A DNA stretch of 64,000 nt from Rhizobium sp. BK650 (GCF_014195325.1 NZ_JACIBK010000017.1:1-64000), one strand, 5' to 3'. Counted from the stretch's first letter, positions 43,274 to 52,965 are shown. Made by a program: numbers and translations. Notes: a model not told the origin generated them from the letters alone.

Positions 43274-44857
43274 TCAGGCCTGTCGTTGAAGGGTTTCGTC
43301 GGAATACAGCTGGCGCAGAACATGTTTCTGCACCTTGCCGGAAGCGGTGCGGGGAATGGTGTCAACGACGAGGATGTGCGCCGGACGCTTGAAGGCGGCG
43401 AGCTTTGCGGCGCAATGGTCAGCGATCTCCTCGCCCGCTGTCGCAGTACCCGGCCGCAGCACGACATAGGCGACGCCGCATTCGCCCCACCTGATGTCGG
43501 GAATGCCGACGACAGCGGCATCGACAATATCGGGATGGCCTGCAAGGACAGCTTCGACTTCAGCCGGGTACACATTCTCGCCGCCGCTGATATACATATC
43601 CTTCAGCCGATCGACGATGCGATAGAAGCCGTTTGCTTCAAGGCGGCCGAGGTCGCCGGTGCGGAACCAACCGTCGGTGAAGGCAGCTGCTGTTTCGGCA
43701 GGCTTGTTCCAGTAGCCTGGTGAAACCGCCGGTCCACGCAGCCAGAGTTCACCGATCTCGCCGCGGCCGACATCGCGGCCTGCCTCGCCGACAATGCGGA
43801 TGTCGAGCAGTGGCGCGGGCAGACCGACACTGCCGGGGTTGTCCTGCACAGCGCGCCGATCGATCGGCACATGCAGCACCGTTCCAGCTTCGCTCATGCC
43901 GTAACCATTGACCAGCGCAACCCCATCGTCGAGATAACTTTCGATTAGCGCCTGGGTCAGTGGCGCGCCGCCCACAAAGAGCGCATGCAGGCCAGACAGA
44001 GCCGCCGCGCTGTAGGCAGGGTCATTGCGCAAGGCGAGTGCGATCTGCGGCACTGCGAAATAGTGGGTGACGGCACGTTCCCGGTCGGCAAGCGCGGCCA
44101 GGGTACGGGCCGGGGTGAAGCGATCGGAGATGACGAGCGTACCACCCAGCATCAATGTGGTGCGGGCCACGGCGATCAGACCGATCGTGTGGAAGAATGG
44201 CAGATCGCACAAAGAGACGGTGGCTGGGCCGATCTCCCCGACGAAGGAAAAGTTGACGGCGGCAAAGAAGGCATTGCGGCAGGTGATGACGACGCCTTTC
44301 GGCTGTCCTGTCGTGCCCGAGGTGTAGAGAAGGACGCACGCGCGATCGGCATCGCAAGACACGGGCTCTGCCAGGGAGCTTGCCTCGACGCGGGCGGCAA
44401 GCCCGACTGGGCCGTCTGACGTCGGGATCACCGCCATTTGCGGATCCACGTCAGCGAGGCTCGACACGACGGCCGAAAACTCTCCGTCATGGACGAGGAG
44501 CGCCGGCGCGCTATCGGTAAGGATCGGCCGCAGTTCGGCGGCGCTGAGACGCCAGTTCAGCGGCACACAAACGGCACCCACGCGCTGGCAGGCAAAAGCG
44601 AGTACGATCGAATCGATCGAGTTGCGCGCCAGCATGGCGATGCGTGCGCCTTCCGGCCGCGTTCCCAGCATGGATTTCAAGAAACCGCCGCAGCGAGCGA
44701 CCCTCATATTGAGTTCGGCGTAGCTGAGCTGTCGGCCGGTGGCGATCTCGAACACGGCCTGGCGATCTGGCGCGACGCGGGCGCGGTAGAGGATCGGATC
44801 CTCCGCCACCAGTCCGCAATCGACCGACGAAAACCTTCCCGAAAAGGAATGCGCCAT
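43274..44857 (-). CDS. fcs: Feruloyl-CoA synthetase (AMP-forming acyl-CoA ligase)
   Basis: A 527-residue ANL-superfamily ligase. The ATP loop LLYTSGTTGQPKGV is near residues 171-184, VNGYGMSEAGT near 316-326, and the C-terminal hinge WFRTGDLGRLEANGFYRIVDR near 395-415 with the catalytic lysine in RTASGKVQKHVL near 506. Position next to the hydratase/lyase and the MarR gene makes ferulate/p-coumarate the likely acids. ATG 44857 has GGGAGG upstream; the frame continues to 44911 but into the operator. Confidence 0.92.
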   Translation of the reverse strand: MAHSFSGRFSSVDCGLVAEDPILYRARVAPDRQAVFEIATGRQLSYAELNMRVARCGGFLKSMLGTRPEGARIAMLARNSIDSIVLAFACQRVGAVCVPLNWRLSAAELRPILTDSAPALLVHDGEFSAVVSSLADVDPQMAVIPTSDGPVGLAARVEASSLAEPVSCDADRACVLLYTSGTTGQPKGVVITCRNAFFAAVNFSFVGEIGPATVSLCDLPFFHTIGLIAVARTTLMLGGTLVISDRFTPARTLAALADRERAVTHYFAVPQIALALRNDPAYSAAALSGLHALFVGGAPLTQALIESYLDDGVALVNGYGMSEAGTVLHVPIDRRAVQDNPGSVGLPAPLLDIRIVGEAGRDVGRGEIGELWLRGPAVSPGYWNKPAETAAAFTDGWFRTGDLGRLEANGFYRIVDRLKDMYISGGENVYPAEVEAVLAGHPDIVDAAVVGIPDIRWGECGVAYVVLRPGTATAGEEIADHCAAKLAAFKRPAHILVVDTIPRTASGKVQKHVLRQLYSDETLQRQA

Positions 44858-44900
44858 TTTTCCTCCCATGTCTGCCGCCCCTCCGCGGCTGACCAAAATT

Positions 44901-44915
44901 GTATGTAACACATAC
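44901..44915. promoter_or_regulatory. Operator for MarR-type hydroxycinnamate regulator
   Basis: GTATGT-AAC-ACATAC is a perfect 6-base inverted repeat in the gap between the ligase operon and the divergent MarR gene. Size and symmetry fit MarR-family sites; hydroxycinnamate MarR repressors of other bacteria bind this sort of site and release on feruloyl- or coumaroyl-CoA (family knowledge). Confidence 0.72.
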
Positions 44916-45045
44916 TAATATTTTTCCGGTAGGATGCAAGAGACTGTGTCCGGCGGCCCCTCCGGCTGCGGGAAATCGTCGCGTAGATATTGACTAACCT
45001 GCTGATTTTGATGGTTATGGCACCTGGGCGAGGTGAGAGTGATTG

Positions 45046-45531
45046 ATGGCCGCAAAACCACCGCAGGATGATTTCGACAGCGACGATATCCCGGTGACGC
45101 CGTCACTCGACGTCGGCCGGCTTGGCGATCTTCTGGGCTTTCATCTGCGCATGGCGCATGTCGCGATCTATCGCGACTTCGCCGAAACCATGCAGGAACT
45201 GGCGCTGACGCAGAAACAGCTCGCGGTGATGGAGCTTCTTGCAGTCAATGCGGGCGCATCGCAAATCGACTTGGCCAATGCGCTTGGCACCGACCGCGCG
45301 ACGATGATGGCGCTCGTCAACCGGCTGGCAGCTCGCGACTTCATCGAACGCCATCCTTCCGCGGCGGACCGTCGCCGCCAGGAACTGCATCTGACGATGG
45401 CGGGACGCACCATGCTTGCCAAAGCGCGCAAGCTGATCGACGCACACGAACGGCGTTTCACCGACCTTTTCTCGCGCGACGAAATGGATGCTCTGCTAGC
45501 TGCGCTGAAGCGAATATATAAGCGCGACTGA
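45046..45531 (+). CDS. MarR family regulator, probable ferulate-operon repressor
   Basis: A 161-residue winged-helix regulator. LTQKQLAVMELLAVNAGASQIDLANALGTD near residues 50-79 forms helices 2-3 of the domain and RHPSAADRRRQELHLT near 104-119 is the DR-containing wing typical of MarR. It is divergent from the feruloyl-CoA synthetase operon and shares the inverted repeat at 44901-44915. By analogy with hydroxycinnamate-degradation repressors it is probably relieved by a CoA thioester. ATG 45046 has GGTGAG upstream. Confidence 0.91.
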   Translation: MAAKPPQDDFDSDDIPVTPSLDVGRLGDLLGFHLRMAHVAIYRDFAETMQELALTQKQLAVMELLAVNAGASQIDLANALGTDRATMMALVNRLAARDFIERHPSAADRRRQELHLTMAGRTMLAKARKLIDAHERRFTDLFSRDEMDALLAALKRIYKRD

Positions 45532-45577
45532 AACCTGCTTCCGCCCTTTTGCCGGCGTGCCAGTGCAGCGACCAGAC

Positions 45578-46477
45578 CTAAGGCCAATCCGCATAACCGG
45601 AGGAGAGCATGCTGTTTTCCGAGCCGGCGGAAGCGCGGGCGATCTCTCTGTAACCCGCAGGGCAAAGGCCGGTCTTGCGCTTGAAGAAATGGCTGAAATA
45701 GGTTGGATCGCGAAAGCCGAGGCTGTCGGAGATTTCCTGGATATTTCGGGCCGACCGTTCCAATCTCAGCTTTGCCTCCTGCACCACGCGCTCATGCAGA
45801 AGCTGGATCGGTGAGCGGCCAAGCGTCCTTTGACAGATGGAATGCAGCCGATCGGCGGTGACGCCCAATTCCGCTGCATAGTCGCTAATCGAACGGTGCT
45901 GGCGAAATCCGGCCTCGACCAGCTGGCGATAACGCTGCAGGATCGACCCGGTTTCGCCCTGTCCGCGCTGTTCGCGTCTCTCGCCATCGGCACCACGCCA
46001 AAGCGTCATCAGGATCAGCCGCATATAGGCCGATGCCACCATCCAGGAAGCGCGGGCGGGATCATCTAGTTCACGCACGAAGCCGGAAATCAGCGGACCG
46101 ATTTCTGCCACCAGAACAGGATCTGACGACGCGACCAGTTTGCGTTGCTCGGTGAAGATACGCAGTGAATAGGATTCCACCTTGTCGCCGACGGCATCGA
46201 CCATGATTTGTGGCGAAGCGCCCACCAGATGCGCCGCGGCTCCGGCAGCGATCGACAGATCGCAGCGTGCCTGCGGCGGCACGAAGGCAAGCAGCGGCCC
46301 ACTTAGCGGAAGATCTTCGCCACCATCGAAGTGCAGCTCGGCCCGCCCCTCCCCGAGCAGAATAAAATGGTGAAAGTCGGCGTAGAGCCCCTTTTGGAGA
46401 CGGATGCGCCGATGCGAAAGCGACGACCCGTGCCACTCGCCCCTGGCATAGTGATGAATGCCACCGTCTGTTGCCAA
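45578..46477 (-). CDS. AraC family transcriptional regulator
   Basis: A 299-residue regulator. An N-terminal cupin-like effector domain (YADFHHFILLGEGRAELHFDGG near residues 32-53) is followed by a C-terminal double helix-turn-helix: YAAELGVTADRLHSICQRTLG near 200-220 and ISDSLGFRDPTYFSHFFKRKTG near 248-269. The start at 46477 is a TTG with GAGAGGG upstream. It diverges from the vanillin dehydrogenase/ABC importer operon and likely activates it in answer to an aromatic. It is convergent with the MarR gene. Confidence 0.9.
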   Translation of the reverse strand: MATDGGIHHYARGEWHGSSLSHRRIRLQKGLYADFHHFILLGEGRAELHFDGGEDLPLSGPLLAFVPPQARCDLSIAAGAAAHLVGASPQIMVDAVGDKVESYSLRIFTEQRKLVASSDPVLVAEIGPLISGFVRELDDPARASWMVASAYMRLILMTLWRGADGERREQRGQGETGSILQRYRQLVEAGFRQHRSISDYAAELGVTADRLHSICQRTLGRSPIQLLHERVVQEAKLRLERSARNIQEISDSLGFRDPTYFSHFFKRKTGLCPAGYREIARASAGSENSMLSSGYADWP

Positions 46478-46711
46478 CGCCTACCCTCTCGCTTCCATTG
46501 ATACTGCATCGTTGCCGGATAATTACAATATTAACCCAATAAATCGCATTCCATCCGCAAATGATAGGCGTAACCTCATCACCATCAGCCTTTGGGAGGA
46601 GGCATTCCGACAACTGCAGGAACGGTCAGGCGGCCCCGGCTGCCGCGCCCGCTCGTCTGTCTCTCCCATGGCAACAATACAGGCGCCGTTTCGGGACGAG
46701 TGGGTGGAACC

Positions 46712-48163
46712 GTGTTTTCAGCAAAGCTGATGATCAACAACGAGGAGATGGACGCTTCCGCAGGAGCTACCTTCGAACGCGTCGACCCGCTCAGCGGCGA
46801 TGTCGCGACGATTGCCTCGGCAGGATCCGTTGCCGATATGACGAGGGCGGCGAACGCGGCGGCGGCTGCCTTCCCCGACTGGTCGCAGGCCAGCCCGGGC
46901 GAGAGACGGAGGCTATTGAATGCCGCCGCCGATCTTCTTGAGGCCCGCACGCCCGAGCTTATCGCCGCCATGACCGGCGAAACCGGCGCCACGACCCAAT
47001 GGGCGGGGATCAATTGCGGGCTCGGCGCCGATATCTTTCGCGAGGCGGCCGCTATGACCACGCAAATCTCAGGCGAGCTCATCCCATCCGGCGTCCGTGG
47101 AAGCTTCGCCATGGCAGTACGCCAGCCGGCCGGCGTCTGCGTCGGGATCGCCCCCTGGAACGCGCCGATCATTCTCGGTAGCCGTGCTGTAGCCATGCCG
47201 CTTGCCTGCGGCAATACGGTCGTCCTCAAAGCCTCAGAACTTTGCCCGAAGACCCACGGTCTGATCGGTGACATCTTGCGAGATGCCGGTTTTCCGCGCG
47301 GAGTCGTTAATGTCGTTTCCAATGCGCCGAGCGATGCCGCGGCTGTCGTCGACGCCTTGATCGCCCATCCCGCCGTCCGCCGCATCAATTTCACCGGCTC
47401 CACCCGTGTCGGTAGGATCATCGCCGAATCCGCGGCAAGACACCTTAAGCGCTGCTTGCTCGAGCTCGGCGGCAAAGCGCCATTCATCATCTTGGCCGAT
47501 GCCGACATAGACGAGGCAGTAAGTGCGGCCGCCTTCGGCGCCTTCATGAACCAGGGCCAGATCTGCATGTCCACCGAGCGGATCATCCTGATGGACGAGA
47601 TCGCCGACAATTTCGTCGGCAAGTTTCGGACAAAGGCCGAAACTCTCATTGCTGGCCATCCCGGGGACGGCAATACGCCGCTCGGCACATTGATCAACGC
47701 CGAGGCGGCGCGGCGCGTGAAGTCGCTCGTCGACGACGCACTGCAGAAGGGGGCGGTTCTCGTCTGCGGCGGCCAGCCCAATGGCACGCTGATGGATGCG
47801 ACGGTCATCGATCACGTGACGCCTGCCATGCGCATCTACCGTGAAGAGAGCTTCGGACCGGTGGCGGCGATCGTCCGCGTCGGCAGCATCGACGAGGCCG
47901 TGACCGTTGCCAACGACAATGAATACGGGCTTTCGGCGGCGGTTTTCAGCGCTGACGTCAATGCGGCGCTTGCCGTCGCGATGCGGCTTGAATCCGGCAT
48001 CTGCCACATCAACGAGGCAACCGTTTCCGACGAACCGCAAATGCCGTTCGGTGGCGTCAAATCGAGCGGCTATGGCCGCTTCGGCGGCAAGGCCGCGATC
48101 GACGAGTTCACCGAGCTCAGATGGATCACCATGGCATCGGAAAAACGGCACTACCCGATCTGA
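46712..48163 (+). CDS. vdh: Vanillin/aromatic aldehyde dehydrogenase (copy 1)
   Basis: A 483-residue NAD-linked aldehyde dehydrogenase. IAPWNAPIILGSRAVAMPLAC near residues 146-166, LLELGGKAPF near 250 (general base Glu) and NQGQICMSTERI near 285 (catalytic Cys) are present. It is like salicylaldehyde/vanillin dehydrogenases, converting vanillin to vanillate after the lyase step. The GTG at 46712 is chosen because it aligns with the start of the paralogue at 53812 and has GGGTGG upstream. First gene of a plus-strand operon with an ABC importer. Confidence 0.87.
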   Translation: MFSAKLMINNEEMDASAGATFERVDPLSGDVATIASAGSVADMTRAANAAAAAFPDWSQASPGERRRLLNAAADLLEARTPELIAAMTGETGATTQWAGINCGLGADIFREAAAMTTQISGELIPSGVRGSFAMAVRQPAGVCVGIAPWNAPIILGSRAVAMPLACGNTVVLKASELCPKTHGLIGDILRDAGFPRGVVNVVSNAPSDAAAVVDALIAHPAVRRINFTGSTRVGRIIAESAARHLKRCLLELGGKAPFIILADADIDEAVSAAAFGAFMNQGQICMSTERIILMDEIADNFVGKFRTKAETLIAGHPGDGNTPLGTLINAEAARRVKSLVDDALQKGAVLVCGGQPNGTLMDATVIDHVTPAMRIYREESFGPVAAIVRVGSIDEAVTVANDNEYGLSAAVFSADVNAALAVAMRLESGICHINEATVSDEPQMPFGGVKSSGYGRFGGKAAIDEFTELRWITMASEKRHYPI

Positions 48164-48231
48164 ATCCGGATCGGTCGGGATGACCAATGGAACGCGGGCG
48201 GGAGCTCGCAAAGACAGGGAGGAATGATTTC

Positions 48232-49536
48232 ATGAATGCCAAATTCAACGCGGCATCGCTCACCCGCCGCTCTTTCATGGCAACGACCATGGCGGGCGGA
48301 ACGGCGCTTGCGCTTTCCGGCCGCAGGGCCTTGGCTGAGAGCAGCGATACGCTGAAGGTCGGCTTCATCAGCCCGCGCACCGGCCCTCTCGGCGGCTTCG
48401 GCGAGACGGATGGTTATGTGCTGGATCTTGCGCGCAAGGCGCTGGCGGGCGGCCTGCAGGCAGGCGGCAAGACCTGGAAGGTGGAGATCCTCGATCAGGA
48501 CACCCAGTCTGATCCCTCGCGTGCTGGCCAGTTGGCGAAAGACCTGATCAACAACCAGGCGATCGACCTGATGCTCGCCGTCTCGACGCCCGAGACGATC
48601 AATCCTGTGGCTGACGCCTGTGAGGCATCGGGCATTCCATGTCTTTCGACCGTCATGCCCTGGGAAGCCTGGTACTTCGGCCGCGGCGCCAAGCCCGGTG
48701 CGCCCTCGCCGTTCAAGTGGACCTATCATTTCGGCTTCGGAGTCGAAGAATTCCACAAGGCCTATGTTTCGCAGTGGAACCTGATCGAGACCAACAAGAA
48801 AGTCGGCGTCATGTACCCCAACGATGCCGACGGCAATGCGATCCGCGCCCATCTGGCGCCGGCGCTCGCCAAGGCCGGCTTCAGCATCGTCGATCCCGGC
48901 GCCTATGAAACCGGCACCACGGACTTTTCGGCGCAGATCGCTCTCTTCCGTCAGGAGGGCGTGGAGATCTTCAACTCCTTCCCGATTCCGCCCGACTTCG
49001 CCGCCTTCTGGCGTCAGGCCGCACAGCAGGGCCTGACCCAGCAGATCAAGATCTGCCAGGTCGCCAAGACCGGCCTCTTTCCGTCGGACATCGAAGCGCT
49101 CGGCGACCTCGGCATGAACATCGCCAGCGCCGCCTACTGGCACAAGGCTTTCCCCTACAAATCGACGCTGACCGGCATCTCCGGAACCGAGCTCGCCGAC
49201 GGCTATGAAACAGCAAGCGGCAAGCAGTGGACGCAGCAACTCGGCGCCAGCCTTGCACTGCTCGACGCCGGCTTCGATGCGCTGAAGGCAAGCACCGACG
49301 TCAAGAGCAAGGAGGCAGTGGCCAAGGCGATAGCGACGCTGAAGACCACCACGATTGCCGGCAAGGTCGACTTCACCAGCGGTCCGGTCGCCAACGTCTC
49401 TCCCGGTCCGATCATCGGAACGCAATGGGTGAAAGCGTCGGGAGGCTCGAAGTTCGCGCTCGACTACGTCGTTACCGAAAACGCCACCGACCCCAATGTC
49501 CCAGTCGGCGCCAAGCTCATCGCTTACAACGGATAA
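48232..49536 (+). CDS. ABC binding protein, branched-chain type (aromatic ligand likely)
   Basis: A 434-residue periplasmic binding protein of the Leu/Ile/Val (family 6) type. The twin-arginine signal SLTRRSFMATT at residues 9-19 and hydrophobic stretch up to RRALAE suggest export folded by Tat. LKVGFISPRTGPLGGFGET near residues 40-58 starts the first lobe. ATG 48232 follows GGGAGG. It is followed directly by LivG, F, H and M-type genes. In phenylpropanoid clusters such importers take up p-coumarate or ferulate; that ligand is inferred from context. Confidence 0.91.
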   Translation: MNAKFNAASLTRRSFMATTMAGGTALALSGRRALAESSDTLKVGFISPRTGPLGGFGETDGYVLDLARKALAGGLQAGGKTWKVEILDQDTQSDPSRAGQLAKDLINNQAIDLMLAVSTPETINPVADACEASGIPCLSTVMPWEAWYFGRGAKPGAPSPFKWTYHFGFGVEEFHKAYVSQWNLIETNKKVGVMYPNDADGNAIRAHLAPALAKAGFSIVDPGAYETGTTDFSAQIALFRQEGVEIFNSFPIPPDFAAFWRQAAQQGLTQQIKICQVAKTGLFPSDIEALGDLGMNIASAAYWHKAFPYKSTLTGISGTELADGYETASGKQWTQQLGASLALLDAGFDALKASTDVKSKEAVAKAIATLKTTTIAGKVDFTSGPVANVSPGPIIGTQWVKASGGSKFALDYVVTENATDPNVPVGAKLIAYNG

Positions 49537-49542
49537 TCTAAA

Positions 49543-50295
49543 GTGCGGCAGGAAGCTCAAAGACGGCCGGGGGGAGCCTCTCTCTCGGCCAGGGGAATAG
49601 GCAAGCGGTTCGGCGCCCTGGTCGTGCTGGAGAATCTCAATTTCTCCATGGCCGGTGGCGAGGCGGTTGGCATCGTGGGGCCAAACGGCGCAGGCAAGAC
49701 GACGCTGCTCAGCGTGCTCGCCGGCGCTTTCCCTCCAAGTCAGGGCACCATCACCTTCGATGGTGCTGACGTCACCAACCGCACGGCGGCGGAGCGCTGC
49801 CATTCCGGCCTCGTGCGGACGCATCAGATTCCGAAACCCTTCAGCGGCATGACCACCTTCGAAAACGTCTTCGTCGCCGCATCGCACGGCAATGCGACGA
49901 GCCGCAACGAAGCCTATGACAGGGTGGTGGATTCACTCTCGCTCTGCGGCATGCTGGGGGTATCCAACCGCCCGGCCGACACGCTCGGTCTCCTCGATCG
50001 CAAACGTCTGGAGCTTGCTCGTGCGCTTGCAACGCAGCCGAGACTGCTGCTGCTCGATGAGATCGGCGGCGGCCTGACCGATGGTGAGGCGAGCGAGCTC
50101 GTCGAAACCATTCTGGAATTGCGCCGCCGCGGCATCGGTATCGTATGGATCGAGCATATCGTGCATATTCTCTTACAGGTTGCGGAACGGCTGATCTGCA
50201 TGGATGCCGGCAGGATCATCGCCGATGGAGAGCCGAGAACGGTCATGAGCAATACGGAGGTGGTCAAGGCCTATCTCGGAGGGACACCCGCATGA
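49543..50295 (+). CDS. LivG-type ABC transporter ATPase
   Basis: A 250-residue ATPase. Walker A GPNGAGKTT is at residues 46-54, a slightly altered signature region LLDRKRLELARALATQP near 147-163 and Walker B LLLLDEIGGGL near 166-176. LGLLDRKRLE in place of LSYGxQRxLE is an unusual signature; DEIGGGL matches the LivG consensus DEPxAGL with Ile for Pro. GTG start six bases after the binding-protein stop. Partners with the next ATPase to power import. Confidence 0.9.
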   Translation: MRQEAQRRPGGASLSARGIGKRFGALVVLENLNFSMAGGEAVGIVGPNGAGKTTLLSVLAGAFPPSQGTITFDGADVTNRTAAERCHSGLVRTHQIPKPFSGMTTFENVFVAASHGNATSRNEAYDRVVDSLSLCGMLGVSNRPADTLGLLDRKRLELARALATQPRLLLLDEIGGGLTDGEASELVETILELRRRGIGIVWIEHIVHILLQVAERLICMDAGRIIADGEPRTVMSNTEVVKAYLGGTPA

Positions 50296-51020
50296 GCCTC
50301 CTTTCCATCCAGAACCTCGACGTCCGTCACGGCCTACTGCAGGCAGTGCGCGGGGTCAGTTTCGATATCGCGAGAGGCGAGGTGCTGGCGCTGGTCGGTG
50401 CGAACGGCGCGGGCAAGACGACGCTGCTCAGATCGATCGCCGGCGCCCACCCCCCATCTTCCGGCCGCGTCCTTCTTGGCGATGAAGATTTGGCTGCGGT
50501 CCCCTCACACAAGCGGATCGCCAAGGGCATCGCCCTGGTGCCGGAAGGCCGGCGGTTGTTTTCGCAGATGACGGTCGAAGAGAACCTGCTTCTCGGAAAG
50601 AGCTGCGGGCGCAAGGGCGAATGGAGCATCGATCGCGTTCTCGAAGCCTTCCCCAACCTGAAACCCCGCCGACATGCCAAGACGGGGCACCTGTCGGGCG
50701 GGGAACAGCAGGCGACCGCGATCGGTCGGGCGCTGATGAGCAATCCCGACATTCTTCTTTTGGACGAGGTCTCGCTTGGGCTTTCGCCTCTGGTTGTCGA
50801 TCGCGTCTACGCCCAGCTGCGGGCGTTGCTGACGTCTGGAACGACCATTGTGCTGGTCGAGCAGGACCTCGCCCGCGCCATGAGCGTGGCAAGCCGTGTC
50901 ATCTGCATGCTGGAAGGACGTGTCGTCCTCGACAGCCCAGCAGCGAGCGTCACCCGCGACGAAGTCACCAAAGCCTATTTCGGATTGCACCGGGCAACCA
51001 GCGAAAGGAGCGCATCGTGA
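50292..51020 (+). CDS. LivF-type ABC transporter ATPase
   Basis: A 242-residue ATPase. Walker A GANGAGKTT near residues 37-45, signature HLSGGEQQATAIGRALM near 134-150, Walker B LLLDEVSLGLSP near 155-166. The ATG at 50292 overlaps the LivG stop by four bases (ATGA), and its own stop overlaps the permease start (GTGA). The pair of different ATPases is standard for branched-chain-type importers. Confidence 0.93.
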   Translation: MSLLSIQNLDVRHGLLQAVRGVSFDIARGEVLALVGANGAGKTTLLRSIAGAHPPSSGRVLLGDEDLAAVPSHKRIAKGIALVPEGRRLFSQMTVEENLLLGKSCGRKGEWSIDRVLEAFPNLKPRRHAKTGHLSGGEQQATAIGRALMSNPDILLLDEVSLGLSPLVVDRVYAQLRALLTSGTTIVLVEQDLARAMSVASRVICMLEGRVVLDSPAASVTRDEVTKAYFGLHRATSERSAS

Positions 51021-51931
51021 TCAACACGCTGATCCAGGGCATCCTGCTCGGCGGTTATTATGCCGTCATCGCCTGCGGGTTGTCATTCATGTTCTCCGTC
51101 ATGCGGATTATCAATCTCGCCCATGGCAGCCTTGCGGTTGCCGCCGCTTACGGGCTCTGGCTGCTCGCCGCCAAAGCCGGCATTCCGCTTTTTGCCGGCC
51201 TGCTGATCGTGCTGCCTGTGATGGCGGTGGTTGGCTGGCTGCTGCAGCGCCTCGTCTTAGAACGCAGCGCCCGCGGCGGCATGCTGCTGCCGATCCTGAC
51301 GACCTTCGGCCTGTCGATCGTCATCGACAACCTGCTGTTCGAGCAGTTCGGCGCCGACACTCGCTCGCTCGCGCCCTTCATCGGCAACCTCTCCTATGCA
51401 TCTTGGCAGCTGCCGGGCCACATCTTCGTCGGCAAGCTTGCCGTCCTGATGATGGCGACGGCGATCGTCATTCTCGGCGCGCTGCAAGTCTTCCTTGGCC
51501 GCTTTGCGCTTGGCCGCGCCATCCGCGCCACTGCGGAAGATCCTGATACAGCAGGACTGGTCGGCATCGATGCACGTAGGGTGAATGCTGTCGCTACCGC
51601 CATCACGATGGTCACGGTCGGGATCGCCGGTGCCTTTCTGGGGATGCGGGCGACCTTCGGCCCCTATGCGGGCGGCCCGCAGCTTCTGTTTGCCTTCGAG
51701 ACCGCGGTCATCGGCGGAGCGGGGTCGCTCTGGGGCACGCTTGCCGGCGGAATCGTTCTCGGCCTTGCCCAGTCGCTGGGTGCGCAATTGCATCCGCAGG
51801 GCTTCCTGATCGGCGGCCATGCAGTGTTCCTGCTGGTTCTCTTCGTCAGGCTGTCCGGATTGGGCATGCCGGTTCTCGACAAACTTGGCGCATCTCTCAA
51901 ATTCCGCGCCCGTCTCCGGAGCCCGACATGA
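51017..51931 (+). CDS. LivH-type ABC transporter permease
   Basis: A 304-residue inner-membrane permease of about eight helices. LGGYYAVIACGLSFMFSVMR near residues 11-30 and IINLAHGSLAVAAAY near 31-45 are the LivH N-terminal signature, ATAEDPDTAGLVGIDARRVN near 173-192 the cytoplasmic loop that meets the ATPase. The GTG start overlaps LivF and its stop overlaps LivM (ATGA). The C-terminal region LFVRLSGLGMPVLD is typical. Confidence 0.92.
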   Translation: MINTLIQGILLGGYYAVIACGLSFMFSVMRIINLAHGSLAVAAAYGLWLLAAKAGIPLFAGLLIVLPVMAVVGWLLQRLVLERSARGGMLLPILTTFGLSIVIDNLLFEQFGADTRSLAPFIGNLSYASWQLPGHIFVGKLAVLMMATAIVILGALQVFLGRFALGRAIRATAEDPDTAGLVGIDARRVNAVATAITMVTVGIAGAFLGMRATFGPYAGGPQLLFAFETAVIGGAGSLWGTLAGGIVLGLAQSLGAQLHPQGFLIGGHAVFLLVLFVRLSGLGMPVLDKLGASLKFRARLRSPT

Positions 51932-52965
51932 CCTCCAACACGACCATTGCCTCCAACGGAATATCGATCGAACGCTGGACAAAATCGTCGCGAGCGGCGC
52001 TTGCCTGCATAGCGGCGGTGCTTGCCCTACTGATCTTTGCGCCCGCGGTGCTCGGCGCCGGGGCGATCGACAGGCTGACGGCCCTGTTCATCTATGTGAT
52101 CCTTGCCGCCATGTGGAATGCGCTCGCCGGTTTCGGCGGGCTGGTCTCAGTCGGTCAGCAGGTATTCTTCGGGCTCGGCGCCTATTTCACCATACGCCTG
52201 GCGGATGCGGGACTCGATCCCTTCGTCTCGGTCTTTGCGGCCGCGATCTTAACTGGCGCCCTGTCGATCCCGCTTTCGCTGTTCATGCTGCGCCTGAAAG
52301 GCGGCGAGTTCGCGATCGGCATGTGGGTTATCGCCGAACTTGCCCATCTGCTCGTCAACCTCGACCGGCTGATCCAAGGGGAAACGGGAACATCGCTGAT
52401 TTCGCTCAATGTCTATGACAGCGGCACGCGGCGGGCGACGATTTACTGGCTCGCATTGACGTCGATGGCGACCCTGCTCGGCGCTCTCTTCATGCTGATG
52501 CGCAGCCGCGCGGGTGCGGCGATGCAGGCAATCCGCGACAATGAGGAAGCGGCAAGCTCGCTCGGCGTGCGCGTGATCGCGACGAAGAGGCTGCTCTTCG
52601 TGCTCGCCGCTTTCGGCATTGCCGTCGCCGGCGGCCTGTGGCTGGCAACCGCTACGACCTTTCAGCCGAAGACCTATTTCAGCGTCCAGTGGACGGCCTA
52701 CATGATCTTCATGGTGCTGGTCGGCGGGATCGGAAAGTTCGAAGGTGCGATTCTCGGCGCCATCCTGTTCTTCGTGATCGAGACTTTCTTCGGCTCGGCC
52801 GGGGTCTGGTATCTGATCGGACTTGGCGCAACCGCGCTGATTTTCTCGCTCTACCTGCCACGCGGCCTATGGGGTGAAATCGAGCGCCGCTACGACTTTC
52901 AGCTTCTGCCCGTCGGTTACCGGCTGAAATTGCCCGGTTCGACAGAAGTCAAATGGAAAGAATGA
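51928..52965 (+). CDS. LivM-type ABC transporter permease
   Basis: A 345-residue permease. AMWNALAGFGGLVSVGQQVFFGLGAY near residues 55-80 is the LivM signature (N-x-x-x-G-x-x-G-x-x-S-x-G) and MQAIRDNEEAASSLGVRV near 197-214 the ATPase-contact loop. Nine to ten helices. It pairs with the LivH protein. The next gene follows after 39 bases, so the import and catabolic genes are one operon. Confidence 0.93.
   Translation: MTSNTTIASNGISIERWTKSSRAALACIAAVLALLIFAPAVLGAGAIDRLTALFIYVILAAMWNALAGFGGLVSVGQQVFFGLGAYFTIRLADAGLDPFVSVFAAAILTGALSIPLSLFMLRLKGGEFAIGMWVIAELAHLLVNLDRLIQGETGTSLISLNVYDSGTRRATIYWLALTSMATLLGALFMLMRSRAGAAMQAIRDNEEAASSLGVRVIATKRLLFVLAAFGIAVAGGLWLATATTFQPKTYFSVQWTAYMIFMVLVGGIGKFEGAILGAILFFVIETFFGSAGVWYLIGLGATALIFSLYLPRGLWGEIERRYDFQLLPVGYRLKLPGSTEVKWKE

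Noticed and set aside
48151..49887. 578-codon minus-strand open frame
   Set aside because: It is the shadow of the Tat-exported binding protein and LivG genes, which have clear motifs, ribosome sites and operon spacing.
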